Under the pieces are notes generated by a model. The model was not told the DNA's origin, made no database searches, and was given only the letters and a program-made list of their open reading frames with translations. A stretch of 47,215 nucleotides of DNA, from assembly GCF_900112005.1 (NCBI RefSeq), contig NZ_FOKK01000002.1:381725-428939 (forward strand). The letters are read 5' to 3'. Shown here in pieces: positions 10,174-17,185 of the stretch (position 1 is the first letter of the stretch; every line of letters begins with the position of its first letter). This stretch comes from Algoriphagus aquimarinus. Its GTDB lineage: Bacteria > Bacteroidota > Bacteroidia > Cytophagales > Cyclobacteriaceae. The position numbers were made by a program, and so were the translations under genes.

Positions 10174-10321
10174 CTGTAGGAGAAGGATTCGAACCTCCAC
10201 GGGGCAGTTAGGCAATAGTCCGGTTGAATTACGCTTTATGCTTTCCGATCCCAATAGATATCAGGTCCGGATCCCCACCCCCGAGACAGGAGGGCTTGTC
10301 TGCCAGTTTCAACATCCTACA
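10174..10321 (-). ncRNA. tRNA-like RNA copy 1 (148 nt; Leu-type D arm, GUC-like anticodon loop, 79-nt variable region)
   Basis: Read on the minus strand. The 7-bp acceptor stem is TGTAGGA/TCCTACA, followed by conserved T8 and G9. The D arm is TTG/CAA with loop AAACTGGCAGA, as in bacterial tRNA-Leu. The anticodon stem is CCCTC/GGGGG with 7-nt loop CTGTCTC (anticodon GTC at 10287-10285). The variable region is 79 nt and starts and ends with GGGG/CCCC (10273-10276 with 10201-10204). The T arm is GGAGG-TTCGAAT-CCTTC, and the base at position 73 is G. No CCA is encoded. Inside the variable region GATCC/GGATC can form a hairpin, and GCA can pair with TGC near the conserved TTGCCTAAC. Oddities: the variable region is several times longer than normal, position 37 is a pyrimidine, and a Leu-like body carries an Asp-like anticodon. 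It has its own promoter and terminator. A decoding tRNA, a tRNA-mimicking regulatory RNA and a processed precursor all remain possible. Confidence 0.7.
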
Positions 10322-10458
10322 ATGATGAATTTTAATTTCTACTGACCTTCTGCCAGTACTTATTGATTTTTCCTGATTAATAGAAAAACCAAAGGTTTAA
10401 TAGGTTTGGTTAAGCAAGTCTGGCTGTTTTACACTAACCGACTTTTATTTTGCTGGGT

Positions 10459-10466
10459 CAAAATTA
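10459..10466 (-). promoter_or_regulatory. Candidate promoter of tRNA-like RNA copy 1
   Basis: TAATTTTG on the minus strand matches TAnnTTTG. Exactly 12 nt upstream of it lies TTTTAATAAAC, the same block at the same spacing as before the box of copy 2. The predicted leader to the RNA start (10321) is about 130 nt. Confidence 0.55.
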
Positions 10467-10694
10467 GAAATACCATTCGTTTATTAAAATTATTATAACA
10501 ATTAATTATTTTTTTTACAGTATTTATATCAAAGACATCATTTTAATATCATAACCATAAATACAAAGGACAATTAAGCATGTGAATTACTAATTCATTA
10601 ATAGAGGTGAGCATGCATTTAATCAAAATCTTATTGGGCAAATGCTTTTATAAACCAAATTTAAAAAGAGTCCTATTTTGAAAAGGGCATAAAA

Positions 10695-10723
10695 AAAACC
10701 ATGAAACAAAATTTCATGGTTTT
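10695..10723 (-). terminator. Intrinsic terminator of tRNA-like RNA copy 2
   Basis: A 12-bp perfect stem (AAAACCATGAAA / TTTCATGGTTTT) with a 5-nt loop is followed by a run of eight T on the minus strand. It lies about 32 nt beyond the 3' end of copy 2. Confidence 0.85.
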
Positions 10724-10754
10724 AGTCAATTAACAATAAACCCAAAATAACCTG

Positions 10755-10879
10755 CTGTAGGAGAAGGATTCGAACCTCCACGGAGTAGTTAGGCAAATTT
10801 ACGAGCTCGCTAAATGCTTTATTCTATAACCTCCACCCCCGAGACAGGAGGGCTTGTCTGCCAGTTTCAACATCCTACA
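10755..10879 (-). ncRNA. tRNA-like RNA copy 2 (125 nt; 56-nt variable region)
   Basis: A paralogue of the RNA at 10174-10321. Acceptor stem, D arm, anticodon arm (loop CTGTCTC, anticodon at 10845-10843), T arm and G73 are identical. The variable region is 56 nt. Its base pair block is GGAG/CTCC (10831-10834 with 10782-10785) where copy 1 has GGGG/CCCC, which is a compensatory change. A short TTAT-AGA-ATAA hairpin sits where copy 1 has a larger GATCC/GGATC hairpin. Then come the shared blocks (+ strand CGCTWWATGCTTT and GTTAGGCAA). GCA/TGC plus TTTA/TAAA can form the inner stem, capped by GAGCTC. Own promoter box at 10941-10948 and own terminator. The structure is supported by comparing the two copies. 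The function is unknown. Confidence 0.7.
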
Positions 10880-10940
10880 GTGTTGTGTAATTTCAATGTA
10901 TTTTGAGTGCTTACCGTGTGTTTGCTCTCTTTGTATGATT

Positions 10941-10948
10941 CAAATATA
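10941..10948 (-). promoter_or_regulatory. Candidate promoter of tRNA-like RNA copy 2
   Basis: TATATTTG on the minus strand matches TAnnTTTG, with TTTTAATAAAC 12 nt upstream, as for copy 1. The predicted leader before the RNA 5' end (10879) is about 55 nt. Confidence 0.6.
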
Positions 10949-11103
10949 GCAGACGGGTTTGTTTATTAAAAATAATTCAAAAATAAAACTGAATTTTTAC
11001 AGTATTTTTAATGATAACGATTGAAAAATACAGTATCGGCAAAAAGGGCATTAATATCGACTTGTATATTGACTATTTTTCAAAAGATCAACCCAATATT
11101 GCC

Positions 11104-11128
11104 AAAACAGCCCGTAAAGGGCTGTTTT
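11104..11128 (-). terminator. Terminator downstream of the RluD-type gene
   Basis: A 10-bp perfect stem (AAAACAGCCC / GGGCTGTTTT) with a 5-nt loop lies 59 nt past the stop of the gene at 11187-12221. It has only a short T-run on the minus strand, so it is moderately strong. Confidence 0.7.
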
Positions 11129-11186
11129 GTTGTCAAAATCATATCAATTCGAGCGAATTATTACTTATTCTCTAATATTCACATGC

Positions 11187-12221
11187 TTATTCAAAGTTCA
11201 CGTAATTCTCCCACTTGTCTAAAACGGCCTGGAAATCCTGAGGTAATGGAGCTTCAAAATATAGTTTCTCCTTGGTAACAGGATGTATAAATCCCAAAGA
11301 CTTCGCATGTAATGCCTGTCTTGGCAAAAGATTAAATGCATTATGAACAAAGGTCTTGTACTTAGAGAATTGAGTTCCTTTACGGATTTTGTCACCTCCA
11401 TAGGTTGCATCATTGAAAAGCGGATGTCCCAAATACTTCATATGAGCACGGATCTGATGCGTACGCCCTGTCTCTAGATTACACTGAATCAGGGACACAT
11501 ACCGAAGCCTATTCAAAACTTTCCAGTGCGTAACAGCATGCTTCCCTTGACTTCCGTCTGGAAACACATCCATTATCTTTCTGTTTTTAGCACTTCTACC
11601 GACGTTACCTGTGATAGTTCCACCCTCTTCTTCTATTTCACCCCATACAAGAGCCAAATAAGTACGTTCTATTGTATGGTGGAAAAACTGAGAAGCTAAG
11701 TGAGTCATAGCCTCCTCAGATTTAGCTATTACTAATAGCCCAGAAGTATCCTTATCAATTCTATGGACCAAGCCTGGCCTACCTTCATTACCCTTCATCT
11801 CAGGAAGATTCTGAAAGTAAAAAACCAAAGCATTCACTAGCGTGCCTGTCCAGTTTCCATGGGCAGGATGAACAACCATTCCAGCCTCCTTATTGACCAC
11901 AAGAAGATGTTGATCCTCAAAGACGATATTAAGTGGAATGTCTTCTGGCACCACTTCGGTATCGCGCGGAGGCTTACCCATGTGCACCCGAATATCATCC
12001 AACGGCTTCACCTTATAGCTCCCCTTGATGGATTCACCATTTACTTGGATTAGGCCAGCATCAATAGCCTGCTGAATCTTATTTCTGGTGGCAAAAGCTA
12101 TCTTGTCTGTCAAAAACTTATCGATCCTAATTGGAGTCTGTCCCTTATCGATTATAAACTTAAAATGTTCATAAAGCTCTAATTCTTCCTCTTCGAAATC
12201 TTCTTCTGGTTGCATGCTCAT
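11187..12221 (-). CDS. rluD: RluD-type 23S rRNA pseudouridine synthase (RluA family)
   Basis: 344 aa, usual length for RluC/RluD enzymes. An acidic N-terminal tail precedes an S4 RNA-binding domain (about residues 30-90, IRIDKFLTDK). The catalytic domain has HRIDKDTSG at 153-161, with the conserved catalytic Asp at 156, and later RTHQIRAHM and LGHPLFNDATYGG. Family knowledge: RluD isomerises uridines 1911, 1915 and 1917 in helix 69 of 23S rRNA; the exact sites cannot be read from sequence alone. The start is ATG at 12221; a second ATG is at 12215. A promoter box ends only 5 nt before the ATG, so the mRNA may be leaderless. It is divergent from the PLP enzyme at 12280. Confidence 0.9.
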   Translation of the reverse strand: MSMQPEEDFEEEELELYEHFKFIIDKGQTPIRIDKFLTDKIAFATRNKIQQAIDAGLIQVNGESIKGSYKVKPLDDIRVHMGKPPRDTEVVPEDIPLNIVFEDQHLLVVNKEAGMVVHPAHGNWTGTLVNALVFYFQNLPEMKGNEGRPGLVHRIDKDTSGLLVIAKSEEAMTHLASQFFHHTIERTYLALVWGEIEEEGGTITGNVGRSAKNRKIMDVFPDGSQGKHAVTHWKVLNRLRYVSLIQCNLETGRTHQIRAHMKYLGHPLFNDATYGGDKIRKGTQFSKYKTFVHNAFNLLPRQALHAKSLGFIHPVTKEKLYFEAPLPQDFQAVLDKWENYVNFE

Positions 12222-12225
12222 GCTG

Positions 12226-12258
12226 CAAAAATAAGATTATCAAGCTTAACTTTGACAA
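12226..12258 (-). promoter_or_regulatory. Promoter of the RluD-type gene
   Basis: TTG (12258-12256), 22-nt spacer, then TATTTTTG (12233-12226) on the minus strand, a full Bacteroidota TTG-N17-23-TAnnTTTG match. Transcription should start at about the ATG itself. The same 22-nt spacing is seen at 29346-29378. Confidence 0.6.
12247..12254 (+). promoter_or_regulatory. Candidate -7 box for the PLP-enzyme gene
   Basis: TAACTTTG on the plus strand matches TAnnTTTG and lies 25 nt before the ATG at 12280. It sits inside the spacer of the opposing RluD promoter, so the two polymerase sites overlap. No TTG -33 element is visible. Confidence 0.5.
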
Positions 12259-12279
12259 CTCTGCAAAAAAGCACCCTAA

Positions 12280-13197
12280 ATGCTCCTTCCAAATCCGGCT
12301 CCTATTCAATTTCTTGCTCACTCTATTCTTGAAGAAAAAGGTATCGAACTTGCCGTAAAGCGTTTAGATCTAGTGCATCCAGAAGTTTCTGGAAACAAAT
12401 TTTTCAAACTCAAATACAACCTGGAAAAAGCTAAAAAAGAAGGGAAAAATAAGATTCTGACCTTTGGAGGGGCTTTTTCGAATCATATCTACGCCACTGC
12501 CGAAGCAGCAAAAGCGGAAAACATAGAAGCCATCGGCATCATACGAGGGGAAAGAACTGAGCCGCTTAACGCTACGCTTTTACATGCCGAAAACCTAGGC
12601 ATGCATCTTCATTTTATAGATAGAAATAGTTACAGAAATAAATCACAGCCTCAATTTCTGGCCACTCTGCAAAAAAAATTCGGTGATTTCTATCTAATTC
12701 CAGAAGGCGGCACTAATGAATTGGCTATCGAGGGAACAAAAGAAATACTAGATTCTGATGACCTGAATTTTTCACATGTCTGCTCTTCCATAGGAACTGG
12801 TGGTACTTTTTGCGGGCTATATTCATCACTTTCTGAAAATCAAAAGCTACTTGGATTCTCATCGCTGAAAGGGGAATTCATTCATGAAGAAATTGCTGAG
12901 TTACTCCAGAAAAACCAACTCAACAGTCAAGGTTTGTATGAGATTTTCACGACTTACCACTATGGTGGCTATGCCAAACACACCCAAGAACTCATCGATT
13001 TTATCTGGTGGTTTTATGAGAGTTTTGGCATTGTCCTAGACCCTATCTATACTGGGAAGATGGCTTTTGGAATTTGGGATTTAATCAAAAATGACTATTT
13101 CTTTTATAGCTCAAAAATCCTGATGATTCATTCCGGAGGACTGCAGGGAAATAATGGATTTACACAAATGACAGGAATTAAACTCCCGAATCCTTAA
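12280..13197 (+). CDS. PLP-dependent enzyme of the ACC deaminase / D-cysteine desulfhydrase family
   Basis: 305 aa. SGNKFFKLKYN at residues 37-47 contains the expected PLP-Schiff-base lysine (K40), and FGGAFSNHI (62-70) is the family's cofactor-binding SNH motif. A glycine-rich phosphate-binding loop, SSIGTGGTFCG, comes mid-protein, and HSGGLQGNNGF near the C-terminus matches HTGGxxG of the family. Members deaminate 1-aminocyclopropane-1-carboxylate or desulfhydrate D-cysteine; most Bacteroidota members are annotated only to family level, and the substrate is not determinable here. The gene ends inside the 3' end of the convergent AlbA-type gene (20-bp overlap). Confidence 0.85.
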   Translation: MLLPNPAPIQFLAHSILEEKGIELAVKRLDLVHPEVSGNKFFKLKYNLEKAKKEGKNKILTFGGAFSNHIYATAEAAKAENIEAIGIIRGERTEPLNATLLHAENLGMHLHFIDRNSYRNKSQPQFLATLQKKFGDFYLIPEGGTNELAIEGTKEILDSDDLNFSHVCSSIGTGGTFCGLYSSLSENQKLLGFSSLKGEFIHEEIAELLQKNQLNSQGLYEIFTTYHYGGYAKHTQELIDFIWWFYESFGIVLDPIYTGKMAFGIWDLIKNDYFFYSSKILMIHSGGLQGNNGFTQMTGIKLPNP

Positions 13198-13822
13198 GTG
13201 TAAATAAGTCTTCGGACTCCTGAGGGTGAATCAGAAGCACATTAGCAAGCACCAAGCGTACCAGAGTTTTGGACGCCAGAAACCTTGGAAGATTTGCCAA
13301 CTTAGAGAATTCATTAAGTGTGATTTTGTCGGATTCGCCAAGTGCTTTCATCAGGAGCTCTTCCTTTCTACCATAAGTAAAGACCATATCCCTCGGCGTT
13401 TTCCCTCTTCTCAAAATCTCCCAAACTTCCTTACTTGCCTGTACTGATCGATCCGCAACTCGAATATAAGCTCGCTTTCTATCTTTCTCTTTAAGATAAT
13501 GCGGGCGCTCCATACTTACTGGAACTTTGAAAACTGCCACTCCCTTTTTCTCATTGAGCTTTAAGGAATATAATTGATACTCTAATCGAGGGAAAATAAG
13601 CTCATTTATAGCTTTCTCCATCACAAAAATCTCCTCTTCTATATATCGCTGTCCGCTGACAGTCCCATCATCATCTACTCCGATCAGCAAATCACCGCCC
13701 GAAGTATTGGCAAAGGCGATAAGCTCTCGGACTATCTTCTCAGGAAAAGTCGCTTTCTTTTTAAATTCTATTCGTAGCCCCTCCCCTTTGGCAGCGAGTA
13801 CCTTCACATCCTGCAGCGTCAT
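13178..13822 (-). CDS. AlbA-type (Schlafen AlbA_2) nucleic-acid-binding domain protein
   Basis: 214 aa. The N-terminal ~120 residues carry the AlbA_2 signature: E at 'RIEFKKK', then the FANTSGGDLLIGVDDDG block and a beta strand with IRVADRSVQAS. The remainder (about 140-214) looks like a small winged-helix or helical segment (NEFSKLANLPRFLASKTLVRL). Family knowledge: AlbA_2/AAA_4 proteins are putative DNA- or RNA-binding regulators; no enzymatic role is established for this short form. It follows uvrB with 26 nt between them on the same strand, so it probably shares the uvrB transcript. Its 3' end overlaps the convergent PLP-enzyme gene by 20 bp. Confidence 0.75.
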   Translation of the reverse strand: MTLQDVKVLAAKGEGLRIEFKKKATFPEKIVRELIAFANTSGGDLLIGVDDDGTVSGQRYIEEEIFVMEKAINELIFPRLEYQLYSLKLNEKKGVAVFKVPVSMERPHYLKEKDRKRAYIRVADRSVQASKEVWEILRRGKTPRDMVFTYGRKEELLMKALGESDKITLNEFSKLANLPRFLASKTLVRLVLANVLLIHPQESEDLFTLKDSGV

Positions 13823-13848
13823 TTTAATAGATTTTAGATAGATAAAGC

Positions 13849-15891
13849 CTATTTACTTACTCCACGGTTCAATTGCTCTAATCTGGATTTTTGAGATTGC
13901 CACTCATCGCGAATGCGCGCAGCCTCCATGAAATTAAGCTCTTTCGCCGCTTTCTCCATCATTTTCTGCGTTTGCTGAATCAGCTTTTCCAGCTTTTCTT
14001 TACTTAGGTATTGCACCACTGGATCTGCCGCCATGCTTGCTTCACCAGGCATAGGCTCTGCATAGTATTTAGGGTTTTTCTTAGAGTCAGCTACCTTGGT
14101 TTGACCCATGATTTTATCATGCGATTTCACCACAGTAGTAGGAGTGATTCCATGCTCAGTATTATACGCAATCTGTAGGGCACGTCTTCGCTTCGTTTCA
14201 TCCATCGCGAGCTGCATGGAATTGGTGATTTTATCCGCATACATAATCACTCTCCCTTCTGAATTTCGAGCCGCACGACCAATGGTCTGCACCAAACTCC
14301 GCTCATTTCTCAAGAAACCTTCTTTATCAGCATCCAGAATTGCTACCAAGGAAACCTCAGGCAAATCCAACCCTTCTCTCAATAAGTTCACACCAACAAG
14401 CACATCGAAAATCCCCAAACGTAACTCACGCAATATTTCCACACGATCAAGAGTTTTCACCTCAGAGTGAATGTAGCGGGACTTCACTCCAGCTCTTTCG
14501 AGAAACTTCTGAAGTTCCTCAGCCATTCGCTTGGTCAGCGTAGTTACTAGCGTTCTCATGCCAGATTTAATCGTCTGGTCAATTTCCTCCAGCAAATCAT
14601 CGATTTGATTCTGACTCGGTCTCACCTCAATAGTAGGATCTAATAGCCCCGTAGGACGAATGATTTGCTCTACGACCACACCTTCTGTCAAAGACAACTC
14701 ATAATCTGCCGGCGTCGCAGACACATAGATCACCTGATCGCATAGGTCTTGAAACTCTTCAAACTTCAAAGGTCTGTTATCCAAAGCCGAGGGAAGTCTG
14801 AACCCAAAGTCCACCAAATTGATTTTTCTGGACCTATCTCCCCCCCACATCGCGCGAACTTGAGGTAAGGTCACGTGACTTTCATCTACAACTAAAAGAA
14901 AATCATCCGGGAAATAATCAATCAAGCAGAAAGGTCTTGCACCAGGAGCCCTTCTGTCAAAATATCTGGAGTAATTCTCTACGCCAGAACAGTATCCTAG
15001 CTCTCGCATCATTTCCAAATCAAACTCCGTTCGTTCTTGTAGACGTTTTGCTTCAGCAAACCTTCCTTCTCTTTCAAAGAAATTCACCTGATCTACCATA
15101 TCATATTGAATCTCATGAATGGCCGTTTGTAAGGTGTCTTTCCCTGTTACAAACAAGTTTGCAGGGAAAATAGAAATGATCTTTTCGTCATTCAGCTTTT
15201 TTCCCGTAGCTGGATCAAATCGCTGTATCGCTTCAATCTCGTCTCCCCAAAAGAAAATTCTATAGCCCCAATCGGCATAAGCCACAAAGATATCGACTGT
15301 ATCTCCTTTCACACGGAAAGTCCCGTGAGTCAGCTCATGCTGGGTTCGGCTATATAGAATATCTACCAATTTGAAAAGCAACTGATTCCTAGGAATTCGG
15401 TCGCCCTCCTGAAGTTTGATGACATTTTTACTAAACTCATCCGGGTTTCCTATACCATAGATACAGGAAACAGAAGCCACTACGATCACATCTCTCCGCC
15501 CAGTTAGCAGCGCGGAAGAAGCACTCAAGCGAAGCTTCTCTATCTCTTGATTGATCGATAGATCCTTTTCTATATAAGTGCCTGAAGTAGGTATAAATGC
15601 TTCTGGCTGGTAATAATCGTAGTAAGAAATAAAATACTCAACAGCATTATCTGGAAAAAATTGCTTGAATTCCCCGTACAGCTGGGCTGCGAGTGTCTTA
15701 TTATGGCTTAGAATTAAGGTAGGTTTCTGGGTCTGCTGAATAAGATTGGCTACGGTAAAAGTTTTACCGGACCCCGTCACACCCAGCAAAACCTGAGCGG
15801 CATCGCCATTATTCACTCCTGCCGTAAGCTGTTCTATAGCCTTGGGCTGATCTCCAGTAGGCTGATAATCTGAGGTAAGTTTGAATTCCAT
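13849..15891 (-). CDS. uvrB: Excinuclease ABC subunit B
   Basis: 680 aa, normal length. Walker A GVTGSGKT at residues 37-44, the tyrosine-rich beta-hairpin region SYYDYYQPEAF that clamps damaged DNA, the helicase DESHV motif, YVSATP, and a C-terminal UVR domain (about 635-675) that contacts UvrC. UvrB receives the lesion from UvrA and recruits UvrC in nucleotide excision repair. All key motifs are intact. It is followed at 26 nt by the AlbA-type gene and preceded by the DUF4105 gene on the same strand (63-nt gap). Confidence 0.97.
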   Translation of the reverse strand: MEFKLTSDYQPTGDQPKAIEQLTAGVNNGDAAQVLLGVTGSGKTFTVANLIQQTQKPTLILSHNKTLAAQLYGEFKQFFPDNAVEYFISYYDYYQPEAFIPTSGTYIEKDLSINQEIEKLRLSASSALLTGRRDVIVVASVSCIYGIGNPDEFSKNVIKLQEGDRIPRNQLLFKLVDILYSRTQHELTHGTFRVKGDTVDIFVAYADWGYRIFFWGDEIEAIQRFDPATGKKLNDEKIISIFPANLFVTGKDTLQTAIHEIQYDMVDQVNFFEREGRFAEAKRLQERTEFDLEMMRELGYCSGVENYSRYFDRRAPGARPFCLIDYFPDDFLLVVDESHVTLPQVRAMWGGDRSRKINLVDFGFRLPSALDNRPLKFEEFQDLCDQVIYVSATPADYELSLTEGVVVEQIIRPTGLLDPTIEVRPSQNQIDDLLEEIDQTIKSGMRTLVTTLTKRMAEELQKFLERAGVKSRYIHSEVKTLDRVEILRELRLGIFDVLVGVNLLREGLDLPEVSLVAILDADKEGFLRNERSLVQTIGRAARNSEGRVIMYADKITNSMQLAMDETKRRRALQIAYNTEHGITPTTVVKSHDKIMGQTKVADSKKNPKYYAEPMPGEASMAADPVVQYLSKEKLEKLIQQTQKMMEKAAKELNFMEAARIRDEWQSQKSRLEQLNRGVSK

Positions 15892-15954
15892 AAGCTTCGT
15901 CCGAAAATACCCAACACCAATCCCCTATGCAAAAGTTTAGAGGGAAAGAGAAAA

Positions 15955-17145
15955 TTACTTTTCGACTCGTTTGAATTTACCCAGGTTATAATACAAATAA
16001 TTTGTTCTGAGGATCAGTACCAAAAGCAGGGGAATCAAACTTGGATGAAAAGACTGCCAACCCAAGATCCAGAAAACAACCGCCGCGTCTGCCATGATCA
16101 AAGCAAATAGCAAGTATTTCAAAACCCAAGGTTTAATGGTTTTCTTGACCAAAACGATAGCTAGCACAAGGTGACCCGGGAAGGCCCAGAGAATATTCCA
16201 GTTGTACTTGGTAGAAGGAATTTCAGATCCTATCCAAAGTGCAGACATCACCAACCCTATGACTCCAAGAATGCCAAAAAATACCACATCAAAACCTATA
16301 AACAGCTTTCCTTTCTTAAATCCTATAAATGTGATTGCGGTAAAAATGATAGCGATCACCCAGAAAATCCAATAAGGATTGACAGCTCCAAAAGAACCCG
16401 CTGGTTTTTCAAAATCTAAAATAACTCTGCTCTGCCCTACCAACGGACGGGTAGGCCCATCACCTTGGATCTCAGCTCTCGAAAAAGCCCCCTCCACATA
16501 CTTAGGCAGAAACTGCTCTTCCAGCGGTGTAGCATCTCTATCCAGCCGAGAACCCAGTGCCAAGTCAATCCCAAGATCCGACCAGGACATGTAATAAACC
16601 ATCTCATCGATCAGTTCCCGAAAAGTTTTTTCAATAGGCTCCCGTACCTCATCATGCCAGACTAGCTGATCGCCCAACACTGTACTGATCGCGTCACGTA
16701 CCCGGGTGGCACAATTGTCAAAGAAGAAATCGTAGCGATAAGCCCGATTCTCCGGGAGATAATTAGTCTCCAAAAACTGGATCAACTCTGTTTTCTGCTG
16801 TTCATTGAGACTCAGCACCTGCTCCCGAACGGAGCGCTGAAAGTAATCATACTCAGCTATAAAGCGATCAAACGTAGATACAGAGAGGTAGTAATCCAAT
16901 CTGCCTCCGGCAAAATTCAGGACAAAGTTCGGCGCACCAAAATCAAAGGTACCGTAGTTGTACACCACATCCCTACCTGTGTTGAGATCCAGTACCCGAA
17001 TACCGCTGTGGCCAAAGGAACTGTAAATCTCCTCTCCAGGGTCACAAGTGAGCAAACTGATCTGGTATTCCTGGGCTTGCAAAGAAGCTAAACTACTGAC
17101 AGTCAGTAAAAAAATTAAACTAATTGCTATTTTTATCAAGTTCAT
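15955..17145 (-). CDS. DUF4105-type envelope protein with C-terminal membrane segments
   Basis: 396 aa. Signal peptide ends near SSLASLQAQ (residue ~25). The DUF4105-like domain follows, with the conserved FGHSGIRV and, later, FFFDNCATRVRDAI. The paired His and Cys of these two motifs resemble a permuted NlpC/P60-like (papain fold) catalytic pair; this is inference. From about residue 255 there are four or five hydrophobic segments (WIFWVIAIIFTAITFIGF, VVFFGILGVIGLVMSALWI and others), so the protein is membrane anchored with the domain in the periplasm. The substrate is unknown. It lies upstream of uvrB on the same strand and is divergent from the T9SS cargo gene at 17186. Confidence 0.7.
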   Translation of the reverse strand: MNLIKIAISLIFLLTVSSLASLQAQEYQISLLTCDPGEEIYSSFGHSGIRVLDLNTGRDVVYNYGTFDFGAPNFVLNFAGGRLDYYLSVSTFDRFIAEYDYFQRSVREQVLSLNEQQKTELIQFLETNYLPENRAYRYDFFFDNCATRVRDAISTVLGDQLVWHDEVREPIEKTFRELIDEMVYYMSWSDLGIDLALGSRLDRDATPLEEQFLPKYVEGAFSRAEIQGDGPTRPLVGQSRVILDFEKPAGSFGAVNPYWIFWVIAIIFTAITFIGFKKGKLFIGFDVVFFGILGVIGLVMSALWIGSEIPSTKYNWNILWAFPGHLVLAIVLVKKTIKPWVLKYLLFALIMADAAVVFWILGWQSFHPSLIPLLLVLILRTNYLYYNLGKFKRVEK

Positions 17146-17185
17146 TTCACTAAATTAATAGACGTTTTTTAATATACTTTTTTAT

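Noticed and set aside
10174..10879. tmRNA or group I intron-containing tRNA
   Set aside because: The AAAGCAT block recalls part of tmRNA, but there is no tag reading frame, the RNA is far too short, and the anticodon arm is intact. The insert is in the variable region, not the anticodon loop, and is too short for a group I intron.
11021..11278. 85-aa plus-strand ORF
   Set aside because: Overlaps the 3' end of the RluD-type gene on the opposite strand, no recognisable protein features, and spans the terminator hairpin.
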